Assembly (NCBI GenBank): GCA_021802125.1
Contig: JAKAAX010000002.1
Coordinates: 62,001 to 126,000 of the forward strand
Length of the DNA: 64,000 nucleotides
Direction of reading: 5' to 3'
Source: Thermoplasmata archaeon
Lineage (GTDB): Archaea > Thermoplasmatota > Thermoplasmata > Lutacidiplasmatales > UBA184
The notes below the pieces were generated by a model, which made no database searches, was not told the DNA's origin, and saw nothing but the letters and a program-made list of their open reading frames with translations. Below are positions 1 to 7,287 of this stretch, piece by piece. Within the stretch, counting starts at the first letter, position 1. Each line of letters opens with the position of its first letter. A program made the translations under genes and the position numbers.

Positions 1-183
1 CTGGAGTACACGCTTCCCGGCGGACCGCTGGGCTGGCTCGTCGACCGGCTCGTCATCGCTCCGAGGGTACGGGCGGACCAGCGGAGGTCGCTCGAGAACG
101 CGCGCCTCCTCTTGGAGCAGGTGGGGGCCGCCGCACCTTCGGTCGCGGACATCTCCTCGACCGCGCCGGTGGTGAGCTCGTGA
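1..183 (+). CDS. SRPBCC (polyketide cyclase/CoxG-like) family protein, C-terminal fragment
   Basis: The first 60 codons are open from the window edge and end in TGA. The fragment carries LPGGPLGWLVDRL followed by RSLENARLLLEQ. This is the typical last strand-turn and long C-terminal helix of SRPBCC-fold START-like proteins, which bind hydrophobic ligands in a deep pocket. The stop overlaps the next start in a TGATG arrangement, so it is probably translationally coupled to the GMC oxidoreductase. The ligand cannot be told from the fragment. Confidence 0.6.
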   Translation: MEYTLPGGPLGWLVDRLVIAPRVRADQRRSLENARLLLEQVGAAAPSVADISSTAPVVSS

Positions 184-2291
184 TGGCCGAGCCGGGCGCA
201 AGCTCGAGGGCGACCGTCCCCACCGCCGCCCCCACCGCCCCCACCGCCCCCACCGCCGTCCCCAGCCCGGCCTCCTCGTCCGTCACCTCGACGGCGGCGG
301 TCCCGCGCGTTCCGGGAACGGCCCCGACCACCGCCCCATCGGCTTCTTCGCGGAGGGCCCGCGAGCGAACCATCCTCGAGGCCGTCAGCCGCGGTCTCGT
401 GCCGAGCGGGGGACCCTTCCGCCCAGGCGCGGTCGACGTCGGAGTGCCGGACCTCATCCTCGCCATGGACGCCGAGATGGACTCGGTGAGCCGACTCGTG
501 GTGGGCACCCTCCTGCACCTTCTCGAGGTCGCCCCGGTCTTCCGTGGGCCGGGACGCCGCCTGTCCGCCCTCCGCGCGGACGAGGCCGAGAAGTTCCTCT
601 CCCGCGCCATCGACCAGGGGACGATGCGCCCGATGGCCACCTGGCTGCTCCGCCTGCTGGTCGAGGCGAACTACGTCTCCACGCCCGAGGTGCGAGAGCA
701 CCTGGGCATCGGTGATGGCCCGATGTACGCCGTCCCTCCGGTGCCGCCGCCGAGACCGCCGGTCCCGACCCAGGGCTATCCCTCGGTCGCGGCGGGGACG
801 GAGGTCCAGTTCGACGCCTGCGTCGTCGGGAGCGGGGCGGGAGGAGCCCCGGCCGCCGCCCTGCTCGCGGAGGCGGGCTGGAAGGTCGTGGTGCTGGAGG
901 AGGGTCCCCCGGTCTCCCGCGCCGACTTCCGGGGCTCGGCCATCGGGAGGATCGGGCGGTACTACCGCGGCAACGGGATCTTCTTCACGCTGGGCAAGCC
1001 GCTCGTCCAGATCTCCTACGCGAGCTCCGTCGGCGGCACGACCGTCTTCAACTCCGGGACCTGCTTCCAGCCTCCGGGGTCGACCCTCGAGCGATGGGCC
1101 CGGGAGTCGAAGGTCCCCGGGCTCGCCCCACGACCGATGGAGCCTTACTTCGCCCGGGTGAAGCGCTTCCTTCAGGTTGGCCCGTCCCGCGCCGACATCA
1201 TCGGCGGCAACGGGGAGGCCCTTCGCAGGGGGGCGGAGGCCCTGGGTGTCCCCCAACACGGGGTCATCCCGCGCCCCGCGCCGGGATGCCGGGGGAGCGA
1301 CGAATGCGTCATCGGCTGCCCGACCGACGCGAAACGCTCGATGAACCTCTCCTACCTGCCGAGAGCGGTGGCCGCAGGTGCCACGATCTACGCGCGGGTC
1401 CGGGTCGAGAGCGTGCGGCCGGGGCCGGGGGGCGACCGTCGATGGACGGTCCACGGCCAGCTCCTGGACCCCGCGACCGGGAGGCCGGCGGGCCGCGTGA
1501 AGGTCCATGCTCGTCACGTGGTCCTCGCGGGCGGGGCGCTGGCGACCCCCTACCTGCTCCCGGCGGTGGGAGCCCGTGCTTCGCGCGTGCACCGCGGACG
1601 GCACCTGCGGGTCCATCCCTCCCTCGATGTGGGAGGGGACTTCCCTTCCGAGGTCCGCGGATGGCGCGGCGTCCTCCAGTCCTACTACGTGGACGACCAC
1701 GATAACGGGGTCCTGCTCGAGGCGACGTTCCACCCCCGGGGACTGCTCTCCACCTCAGGGTTGACCCCGTTCACCGGGAGCCGGTACAAGGAGTTCCTCG
1801 AGCGGCTGCCGCACCTCGCGTTGATCGGCGCGCTCATCATGGACGAGTCGGAGGGCCGGCTCGGGCCCTTCCTCGCGGGCCGCCCCTGGGTGTTCTACAA
1901 CATGGGCCCGGAGGACCTCAAGAAGGTCGGACGGGCGATCGCGCTCTCCGGCCGGCTGCTCTTCGCCGCCGGGGCCGAGCGGGTCTTCGTCCCGATCCAC
2001 GGCGGACTGGAGGTCCGGCGTGTCGAGGACCTGGACCGCTTCGAGGAGTCCCCGCCCCCGCCGGACGCGCTCCACATGCTGGCGTTCCATCCCCTGGGAA
2101 CGGCCCGCATGGCGGGAGAACCCGAGCTCGGGGCCGTCGACGGGACCGGGACCATCTGGGGCGCCCCTGGATTGCATGTCTCGGACGCGAGCATGCTGCC
2201 AGGGTCCCCCAGCGTCAACCCGCAGATCGCGATCATGGCCATCGCCGAGCGGAACGCGGAAGCGTGGATCAAGCAGGGGAAGGAGGCGTGA
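183..2291 (+). CDS. GMC-family FAD-dependent oxidoreductase with N-terminal extension
   Basis: This 702-residue protein has an FAD dinucleotide-binding motif (VVGSGAGGAPAA, about residue 213), a cholesterol-oxidase-like Cys-containing stretch (CRGSDECVIGCP) and the GMC C-terminal signature HPLGTARM followed by GLHVSDASMLPGSPSVNPQ. About 200 residues precede the FAD domain: a Thr/Pro/Ala-rich stretch, then a helical region resembling the small gluconate-dehydrogenase subunit fused to some GMC enzymes. GMC enzymes oxidise alcohols or sugars with FAD; the substrate is not identifiable here. ATG 183 overlaps the upstream stop; GTG at 180 is also possible. The downstream membrane protein begins inside the stop codon, so the three genes look like one operon. 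Confidence 0.85.
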   Translation: MAEPGASSRATVPTAAPTAPTAPTAVPSPASSSVTSTAAVPRVPGTAPTTAPSASSRRARERTILEAVSRGLVPSGGPFRPGAVDVGVPDLILAMDAEMDSVSRLVVGTLLHLLEVAPVFRGPGRRLSALRADEAEKFLSRAIDQGTMRPMATWLLRLLVEANYVSTPEVREHLGIGDGPMYAVPPVPPPRPPVPTQGYPSVAAGTEVQFDACVVGSGAGGAPAAALLAEAGWKVVVLEEGPPVSRADFRGSAIGRIGRYYRGNGIFFTLGKPLVQISYASSVGGTTVFNSGTCFQPPGSTLERWARESKVPGLAPRPMEPYFARVKRFLQVGPSRADIIGGNGEALRRGAEALGVPQHGVIPRPAPGCRGSDECVIGCPTDAKRSMNLSYLPRAVAAGATIYARVRVESVRPGPGGDRRWTVHGQLLDPATGRPAGRVKVHARHVVLAGGALATPYLLPAVGARASRVHRGRHLRVHPSLDVGGDFPSEVRGWRGVLQSYYVDDHDNGVLLEATFHPRGLLSTSGLTPFTGSRYKEFLERLPHLALIGALIMDESEGRLGPFLAGRPWVFYNMGPEDLKKVGRAIALSGRLLFAAGAERVFVPIHGGLEVRRVEDLDRFEESPPPPDALHMLAFHPLGTARMAGEPELGAVDGTGTIWGAPGLHVSDASMLPGSPSVNPQIAIMAIAERNAEAWIKQGKEA
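218..262 (+). repeat. short tandem repeat cccaccgcc encoding Pro/Thr/Ala
   Basis: About five imperfect copies of the 9-base unit cccaccgcc lie within the first 30 codons of the GMC oxidoreductase gene and encode a TAPTAPTAPTA-like linker. Such a repeat can change length by slippage. All copies keep the reading frame here. Confidence 0.7.
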
Positions 2292-2854
2292 CGTTGGCGG
2301 AAGAAAAGGTGGAAGGACAGGGGGAGGGCGCGGGTCTTTCACCGCCTTCGAGTTCCGAGGGGAACGCGGCGAAGGTCGACGCAGGCGAGGGCCGGGCGGG
2401 GAAGCACGCTTGCGGCCCCAGCTGCCCGTGGGCGACCGGGGTCCTCGTCGTCCTGGGACTGGTCCTTCTCCTCTTCGGTTTCTTCTATCTCCTGGCCCCC
2501 GGACCGTCGGTGGGGTCGATCAACGGGATTGCCACGACCCTCGGACTGCACCTCACCCCGACCCCCTCGGAGGTCCCCGCGTTCCGGGGATGGGTGGGGT
2601 TCACCTTCGCGTACATGATGGGCGCGACGCTCTGCTGCTTCATGGCCGCTCGGACCACGGCTCCGGCGCGGACGGCCTACCTCAACGTCCTCCTCCTGCT
2701 CAAGGGGACCTCCAGCCTGACGGGGATCGGTCTCTTCCTCGCGCAGGCGGCCTACCCGTTCTACCTGGCCACGTTCCTCACGGACGGGCTCATCTTCCTA
2801 GGCGTCCTCCTTCTCCGCCGTCACCTTCTGGACTCTCACGGGGCCCCTTCGTAG
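2288..2854 (+). CDS. membrane protein of unknown function
   Basis: This 188-residue protein has a charged Gly/Glu-rich N-terminus, a short His/Cys stretch (KHACGPSCPW) just before the first membrane helix, and four predicted hydrophobic segments (about residues 45-65, 95-115, 125-145 and 150-172). GTG 2288 overlaps the upstream TGA (GTGA) with an AGGAGG sequence just before it. A GTG start at 2264 is also open. I do not recognise the family. Coupling to the GMC oxidoreductase suggests a membrane partner or electron-transfer anchor, but that is inference. Confidence 0.7.
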   Translation: MTLAEEKVEGQGEGAGLSPPSSSEGNAAKVDAGEGRAGKHACGPSCPWATGVLVVLGLVLLLFGFFYLLAPGPSVGSINGIATTLGLHLTPTPSEVPAFRGWVGFTFAYMMGATLCCFMAARTTAPARTAYLNVLLLLKGTSSLTGIGLFLAQAAYPFYLATFLTDGLIFLGVLLLRRHLLDSHGAPS

Positions 2855-2932
2855 CGGACTGGGGCAGAGGGTTCTGGAAGGTCCCCCGCGGGACCGGGGC
2901 GAGGCTGCGGGCCGTCGGTTCGGGCGGGAGGC

Positions 2933-3268
2933 TCAGCTCCACTTCTCGATCTTGTGCATCGTCGCCTCGCCGAGGCCACGGTTCGGTATCCCGCTGTGCC
3001 GCCAGGAGATGACCCCGTCCTCGAAGGCGATGACCGTGGGGATGACCTCGATGTCGAAGGCGAGGGGGACCTGCTCGTAGAAGTCGTCCATCACGTACTC
3101 GGCCAGCCGCACGCCCTCCGGCAGGTGGGCCTGGCCGAAGAGCCCCCGGAACCTCTGGCAGAAGGGGCACCAGGGCCCCTGGAACAGCACGACCCAACGC
3201 CCCTTGAGCGCAAGACGCGAGCCCTCGAACTGCTGGTCGGTCAGGCGCGCGATCTCGGTCTCGGTCAT
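2933..3268 (-). CDS. thioredoxin-like protein
   Basis: This 111-residue protein has the thioredoxin fold order: a strand with VVLFQGPWCPFCQRF (CPFC active site, about residue 34), a following acidic strand, and the cis-Pro loop EVIPTVIAFEDG. The active site CxxC fits a thiol-disulphide reductase. A GGAGGGG Shine-Dalgarno lies a few bases upstream of the ATG. An AT-rich box near 3312-3319 would give a short leader. It is transcribed away from the HTH regulator. CPFC differs from the classical CGPC, so it may serve a specific reductase or peroxidase partner. Confidence 0.85.
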   Translation of the reverse strand: MTETEIARLTDQQFEGSRLALKGRWVVLFQGPWCPFCQRFRGLFGQAHLPEGVRLAEYVMDDFYEQVPLAFDIEVIPTVIAFEDGVISWRHSGIPNRGLGEATMHKIEKWS

Positions 3269-3408
3269 CGATTACCCCTCCGTGAGCCCTTCGGCGGACG
3301 GACCCAGGTACAGTATTTGAGAGGCCCGTCGAACCACGGGCCGGGTGGCCGAGCGGGGCCGGGCCCCCCTTTTATCCGCCGAGCCGATGGGTACGTAGGT
3401 TACCGGGC

Positions 3409-3849
3409 ATGCAGGAGACCCCCCAGGAGCTCGCGGCCCGCGCCATACTTCCGGCGTTGCGCGGGCTGGTGGCGAGAGAGCTCGTCCGCGATCACAAGCT
3501 CACCCACCAGAAGGTCGCGGACCTCCTAGGGCTCAGCCGGCCGGCGGTCACCCTCTACGCCCGGGGACAGCGCGGGCGGGCGATCGAGCTCCGACGAAGG
3601 GCGGACGTGCTGATGATGGTCCAGGACATGGCGGGCGGGCTCGCCCGGGGAGACCTTGATGCCCGGGGGCTCATGGGGAAGCTGGACGCCGCGGCCACCT
3701 ACGTCCTCCGGAAGGGGTACGCCTGCGAGCTTCATGGACAGATCGACCCGGAACTTCGAGGATCGGGTTGCGACCTCTGCATGACCGCGACGCTTCCCTG
3801 CAACTACTTCCATCCCTGGCGGAGCGACCCGCACGAGGTGGCCCGGTGA
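3409..3849 (+). CDS. HTH transcriptional regulator with C-terminal cysteine cluster
   Basis: This 146-residue protein has an N-terminal XRE-like helix-turn-helix (about residues 27-55, containing THQKVADLLGLSRPAVTLYARG). Its C-terminal half carries cysteines in CELH, CDLCM and a final PCNYF. This resembles archaeal predicted regulators in which a Cys cluster could bind metal or sense redox or sulfane sulfur. A TTTATCC box at about 3371 supports transcription starting about 10 bases before the ATG. The stop overlaps the start of the TusA-like gene (GTGA), so the regulator and the sulfur carrier are probably one operon, hinting at control of sulfur trafficking. Confidence 0.8.
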   Translation: MQETPQELAARAILPALRGLVARELVRDHKLTHQKVADLLGLSRPAVTLYARGQRGRAIELRRRADVLMMVQDMAGGLARGDLDARGLMGKLDAAATYVLRKGYACELHGQIDPELRGSGCDLCMTATLPCNYFHPWRSDPHEVAR

Positions 3850-4118
3850 CGCATGCGCCCGAGGTGGTCCTGGACTGCCGGGAAGATGCCTGCCCGATCC
3901 CGGTCCTCCGCACCAAGGAGGCGCTGCAGAAGCTGCCGCCCGGCCGGACGCTGGAAGTGATGACCAAGGACCCGATGGCCACGGTGGACATCCCCGCCGT
4001 GGTACACAAGGCCGGTGCGACCCTCGTATCGATGAAAGAGGACCCCGACACCGAGACGGCGACCTTCCTCATCCGCCGGGACGTGTCCCCGGGGTCTGGA
4101 CCCCAAGCATCCCGGTAG
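3846..4118 (+). CDS. TusA/SirA-like sulfur carrier protein
   Basis: This 90-residue protein has the TusA-family motif CPIPVLRTKEAL at about residues 15-26; its first Cys is the persulfide-carrying residue. The rest follows the small alpha/beta fold (LEVMTKDPMATVDIPAVVHKAG and a final strand pair). TusA proteins relay sulfane sulfur to tRNA thiolation, molybdenum cofactor synthesis or sulfur oxidation. GTG 3846 sits in a GTGA overlap with the Cys-containing regulator. The 3' end overlaps the convergent membrane-protein gene by 50 bases. Confidence 0.88.
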   Translation: MTHAPEVVLDCREDACPIPVLRTKEALQKLPPGRTLEVMTKDPMATVDIPAVVHKAGATLVSMKEDPDTETATFLIRRDVSPGSGPQASR

Positions 4119-5292
4119 GCCCCGGCGAGGGCGACGGGCGGGGAGACGGTCCCGTCCCCGAGGCGTACCCCCTGGGACGGTACTTGCGCCAGAGGTGGTG
4201 GAAGAACAGCACCGCGGCGAGGTCACCCCCCACCACCGCGAGGAGCCCGATCCCCGTGTGCAGCTGGACGATGATCCCGAAGGGGAGGAACGGTGCGACG
4301 AGCCCCGCCCCTAGCGCCACGAGCTGGGGCTCGCGGTCCTCCCGTCCGATGTTCTTCAGGATCCACACGAGCCAGAGGCCCCCCACGGCGATGACGGAGA
4401 GCACCGCCGCGTAGGGTGGGGCGTGGAACGCCATCGGAAGGTCCTCGGCGAGGAGCCAGATCGGGAAGAACGCGGCCCCCACGACGGCAAAGCGCAGCGG
4501 AGAGGCCCGAGGGCGGGGGCTTGCGGCGGAGAGGAGGTCCGCGGGGGCCCGGTACGCCGCGTAGACGAGACCGCCGATGGCGAGGAAGCTCCCCGCGAGG
4601 AGCACCGGCCCCGCGTAGAAGTGGTAGAGCCCGCCGACGAGGAGAAGGAGGAGCAGCACGTCTGCGGCGAGAACGGCGAGCGCCACGCGGATCCCCCGCG
4701 GAGTGAGGAGGCTCTTCCCGCGGGTCTCCGGGAGGGCGAGCCCGAGCAGGAGGATCGGGAGGGCGATGCTCCAGAGCGCATGCACGATGAGCAATCCCGC
4801 CGTCCAGACCCAGTTCACCCCCGCCCAGTGGCCGTAGAAGCCCAGGGCCCCGACGGGGCCGGCGTAGGAGTCGAACAGGGTGTTCAGCGCGATCCCCTCC
4901 TCGAGGATGGCGTAGGCCGCGCCCATCAGCAGCACCGAGGCCCAGCCCTTCTTCCATCGGACCATGGCCTCGCGGATGAGGAGGACCCCGGGACCGTAGA
5001 GCGCGAGGTTCAAGCCCAGGAACGCGAAGAAGACAGGGGGGAGGAGGATGAGGAGGCTGAGCGAGCTCGACCCCGTGAGGTACTCCACGATCCCGGGCGT
5101 GAGCAACAGCAGGCAGAGGACCGGTCTTCTCTGGAGGAAGGCCCGCACGCGCCCCACCGAGGACGGGGACATGGACGAGGACATGGACCCGGACGTGGAC
5201 GGAGACGGGGGTGGGGGAGGCACTGGGAGCGGGGGCGCGCTTGCCAACGCGGAAGGAGCTGGCGTTGGGGCGACCTGGATCGGACCCGACAT
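4069..5292 (-). CDS. polytopic membrane protein of unknown function
   Basis: This 407-residue protein has a Pro/Ser-rich cytoplasmic N-terminus (about 55 residues) followed by about ten hydrophobic segments and a Pro-rich tail. The segment AAYAILEEGIALNTLFD carries two adjacent Glu residues inside a helix, which loosely recalls CPBP-type intramembrane proteases, but the other expected motifs were not found. An AGGAGG sequence lies 7 bases before the ATG and a TTCAAGTAG box further up would give a short leader. The 3' end overlaps the convergent TusA-like gene by 50 bases. Function unknown. Confidence 0.75.
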   Translation of the reverse strand: MSGPIQVAPTPAPSALASAPPLPVPPPPPSPSTSGSMSSSMSPSSVGRVRAFLQRRPVLCLLLLTPGIVEYLTGSSSLSLLILLPPVFFAFLGLNLALYGPGVLLIREAMVRWKKGWASVLLMGAAYAILEEGIALNTLFDSYAGPVGALGFYGHWAGVNWVWTAGLLIVHALWSIALPILLLGLALPETRGKSLLTPRGIRVALAVLAADVLLLLLLVGGLYHFYAGPVLLAGSFLAIGGLVYAAYRAPADLLSAASPRPRASPLRFAVVGAAFFPIWLLAEDLPMAFHAPPYAAVLSVIAVGGLWLVWILKNIGREDREPQLVALGAGLVAPFLPFGIIVQLHTGIGLLAVVGGDLAAVLFFHHLWRKYRPRGYASGTGPSPRPSPSPGPTGMLGVQTPGTRPGG

Positions 5293-5396
5293 GGTCGAAC
5301 CTCCTGTCGCGGGACTCTCTTCGACTCGTGCTACTTGAATCCCTCAGAAGCTTTCGGCGGGCGGTCCCGGTCACCGGGACCTGCGTCGGATCCCCG

Positions 5397-6167
5397 TCAG
5401 AGGGGATCGGGCGCCGGGGGCTTTCCCATCAGGTGGATGCCGCACTCGCGCTTCTCGAACCCCGACCAGCGTCCCGCTCGCTCGTGCTCTCCAGGTCGGA
5501 GCTTCCTCGTGCACGGGGCACAGCCGATGCTTCCGTACCCCTGGTCCCAGAGGGGGTGACGGGGCAGGTGATGCTCCTCGAGGTACCGCTCGACCTCCGG
5601 GCGGGTCCACTGGACCAGGGGGTTGATCTTGAAGACCCCCGTTCCCCCGGGCTCGAGCTCCTGCCACTCCACCAGCGGCACGTCCTTCCGACCCTCGTGC
5701 TGGTCCCTCCGGAGCCCCGTGAGCCACGCGTCGTACCCCACCAGGGCTCGTCGGAGCGGAGCCACCTTACGGTTCTTGCAGCACGTGTCCGGGTCCCGGG
5801 AGAAGAGGTCCTTCCCGTACTCCGCGTCCTGCTCGGCCACCGTCTGAGGCGCGCGCAGGTTCTGGACGTTCAGCCCCCACTCCTGGACCAACCGGTCGCG
5901 GAAGGCGAGGGTCTCGGGGAAGTGGTACCCCGTTTCGAGGAACAGGACGGGGACCCCCGCGCGGATCCTCCGCAGGTGGTCGAGGACCACGAGGCCCTCC
6001 TTCCCGAAGCTGCTCCCCACGGCGAGCCGGTCGCCGAAGCGGACCACCGCTTGCGCAAGAAGTTCCGGGAGCGACAGTGCCGCCCACTCGATCGAAAGGT
6101 CCCTCGCGTCCGCAGCGCCGTGGAGGACGCGCGCAGGCTCCTGCGGCGCCGCCACCGGAAGGGCCAT
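5397..6167 (-). CDS. cysH: phosphoadenylyl/adenylyl-sulfate reductase
   Basis: This 256-residue enzyme reduces APS or PAPS to sulfite in assimilatory sulfate reduction. Visible are the PP-loop region GSSFGKEGLVVLDHL (about residue 52), ETGYHFPET, GLRRDQHEGRK and the catalytic C-terminal ECGIHL. Adjacent TCCKN and CAPC pairs match the four Cys ligands of the [4Fe-4S] cluster in APS-type reductases, so APS is the likelier substrate. ATG 6167 was chosen because a TATATA box lies 25 bases upstream; an ATG at 6182 is too close to that box. It is divergent from the ComA-like gene. Confidence 0.92.
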   Translation of the reverse strand: MALPVAAPQEPARVLHGAADARDLSIEWAALSLPELLAQAVVRFGDRLAVGSSFGKEGLVVLDHLRRIRAGVPVLFLETGYHFPETLAFRDRLVQEWGLNVQNLRAPQTVAEQDAEYGKDLFSRDPDTCCKNRKVAPLRRALVGYDAWLTGLRRDQHEGRKDVPLVEWQELEPGGTGVFKINPLVQWTRPEVERYLEEHHLPRHPLWDQGYGSIGCAPCTRKLRPGEHERAGRWSGFEKRECGIHLMGKPPAPDPL

Positions 6168-6189
6168 CGCTCTAGCCACCATCACGGCG

Positions 6190-6195
6190 TATATA
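6190..6195. promoter_or_regulatory. palindromic TATA box between cysH and the comA-like gene
   Basis: TATATA is centred 25.5 bases before ATG 6167 on the minus strand and about 30 bases before ATG 6223 on the plus strand. The box reads the same on both strands, so one TBP site could serve both sulfur genes. The purine run GGGGGG lies on its 5' side in the cysH direction, where a BRE would be. Confidence 0.6.
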
Positions 6196-6222
6196 CCCCC
6201 CGAGTCCTGCGTAGAAGCGCGG

Positions 6223-7275
6223 ATGCAAGGCGCAGGTCCTGCGGGCAACGGCCCCGTTCGTCGCTCGACCGCCCATCCAACGCTGGAGGGCCGCGAGGGG
6301 ACCGGGGCCCCGTTCTTCCCCTCGAAGGCCCCCGGCCGACCGCTCGCTCCCGGTCGAGGGCTCACGCACGTGCTGGACCGCCTCGCCCCGTTGGACCGTG
6401 ACGGTCTTGCCCACCTCGGGCCCTACGTGGACATCGTCAAGGTCGGGTGGGGGTTGCCGCTCCTGGTCTCGCGGGAGACCGTCCGTCGGCGGGTGGCGCT
6501 GTTCCATCAGCTCGGCTGGAAGGTCTCCACGGGGGGGACGCTCCTCGAGCTGGCCATGGTCCGGGGGAGGTCCGACCAGGCCATGGACGAGGCCCGGTCG
6601 CTCGGGTTCGACATCATCGAGGTCAGCGAGGGGGTGATCGACCTCACCACGGCCCAGGTGGAAGCGCTGGTCGGGAAGGTGCGGTCCAAGGGGCTCGACG
6701 TCCTAGTGGAGGTCGGGAAGAAGAACCCGCACAACCAGTACTCCCTCCGCGAGACGCTCGAGCGCGTCGCGCACGCCCGGAGGCTCCGCCCGCTCAAGGT
6801 CATCCTGGAGAGCCGCGAGAGCGGCCGGGGGGTGGGCATCTTCGACCCGGACGGGGCGATCAAATGGGACTGGGTCCACGCCCTCGTGGCCTCCCATCCG
6901 ATCGACGAGCTCCTCTTCGAGGCCCCTCTGGAGGGCCAGCAGATCGGCCTCATCACCGAGCTCGGGGCCGAGGTGAACCTTGGGAACGTCGCGTTCGATT
7001 CGATCGCCCCCCTCGCTTCCCAGCGGCTCGGGCTGCGCGGCGACACCTTCGGGCTCTCACGAAGGCATCGCGAGGTGCTGGGCTCTCCCGCCGCCAAGTT
7101 CGTCTACTACCTGCTCGAGACCCACCGCAACCTCGACCAGGGGGAGCTCGTTCGGCTCTCCCGCTTGCCCCGGCGCACGGTCCAGAGCGCGCTCGAGGAG
7201 CTCAAGCGGCAGGGGCGCGTGCAGGAACTGGTGAGCTTCTCCGACGCCCGTCGGAGGGAGTACCGCCTGAACTAG
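6223..7275 (+). CDS. comA: phosphosulfolactate synthase-like protein with C-terminal winged helix
   Basis: This 350-residue protein carries the ComA TIM-barrel (about residues 45-275). Recognisable segments are YVDIVKVGWG, VSTGGTLLELA, GFDIIEVSEGVIDL, VLVEVGKKNPHNQYS and ILESRESGRGVGIF. ComA adds sulfite to phosphoenolpyruvate, the first step of coenzyme M or sulfolactate synthesis. Usual family length is about 250 residues. Here about 75 extra residues form a MarR/wHTH-like domain (LSRLPRRTVQSALEELKRQGRV, then a wing ending RREYRLN). The fusion suggests an enzyme with a DNA-binding role, or an auto-regulator. Divergence from the sulfite-producing reductase fits the pathway. No comB or comC is in the window. 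Confidence 0.85.
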   Translation: MQGAGPAGNGPVRRSTAHPTLEGREGTGAPFFPSKAPGRPLAPGRGLTHVLDRLAPLDRDGLAHLGPYVDIVKVGWGLPLLVSRETVRRRVALFHQLGWKVSTGGTLLELAMVRGRSDQAMDEARSLGFDIIEVSEGVIDLTTAQVEALVGKVRSKGLDVLVEVGKKNPHNQYSLRETLERVAHARRLRPLKVILESRESGRGVGIFDPDGAIKWDWVHALVASHPIDELLFEAPLEGQQIGLITELGAEVNLGNVAFDSIAPLASQRLGLRGDTFGLSRRHREVLGSPAAKFVYYLLETHRNLDQGELVRLSRLPRRTVQSALEELKRQGRVQELVSFSDARRREYRLN

Positions 7276-7287
7276 CGCCGAAGCGCC

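Noticed and set aside
4423..5559. Long plus-strand open frame (378 codons) antisense to the membrane-protein gene
   Set aside because: It is rich in Glu/Arg/Gly with no fold or start signal and lies opposite a gene with clear membrane helices; the high GC content keeps stop codons rare.
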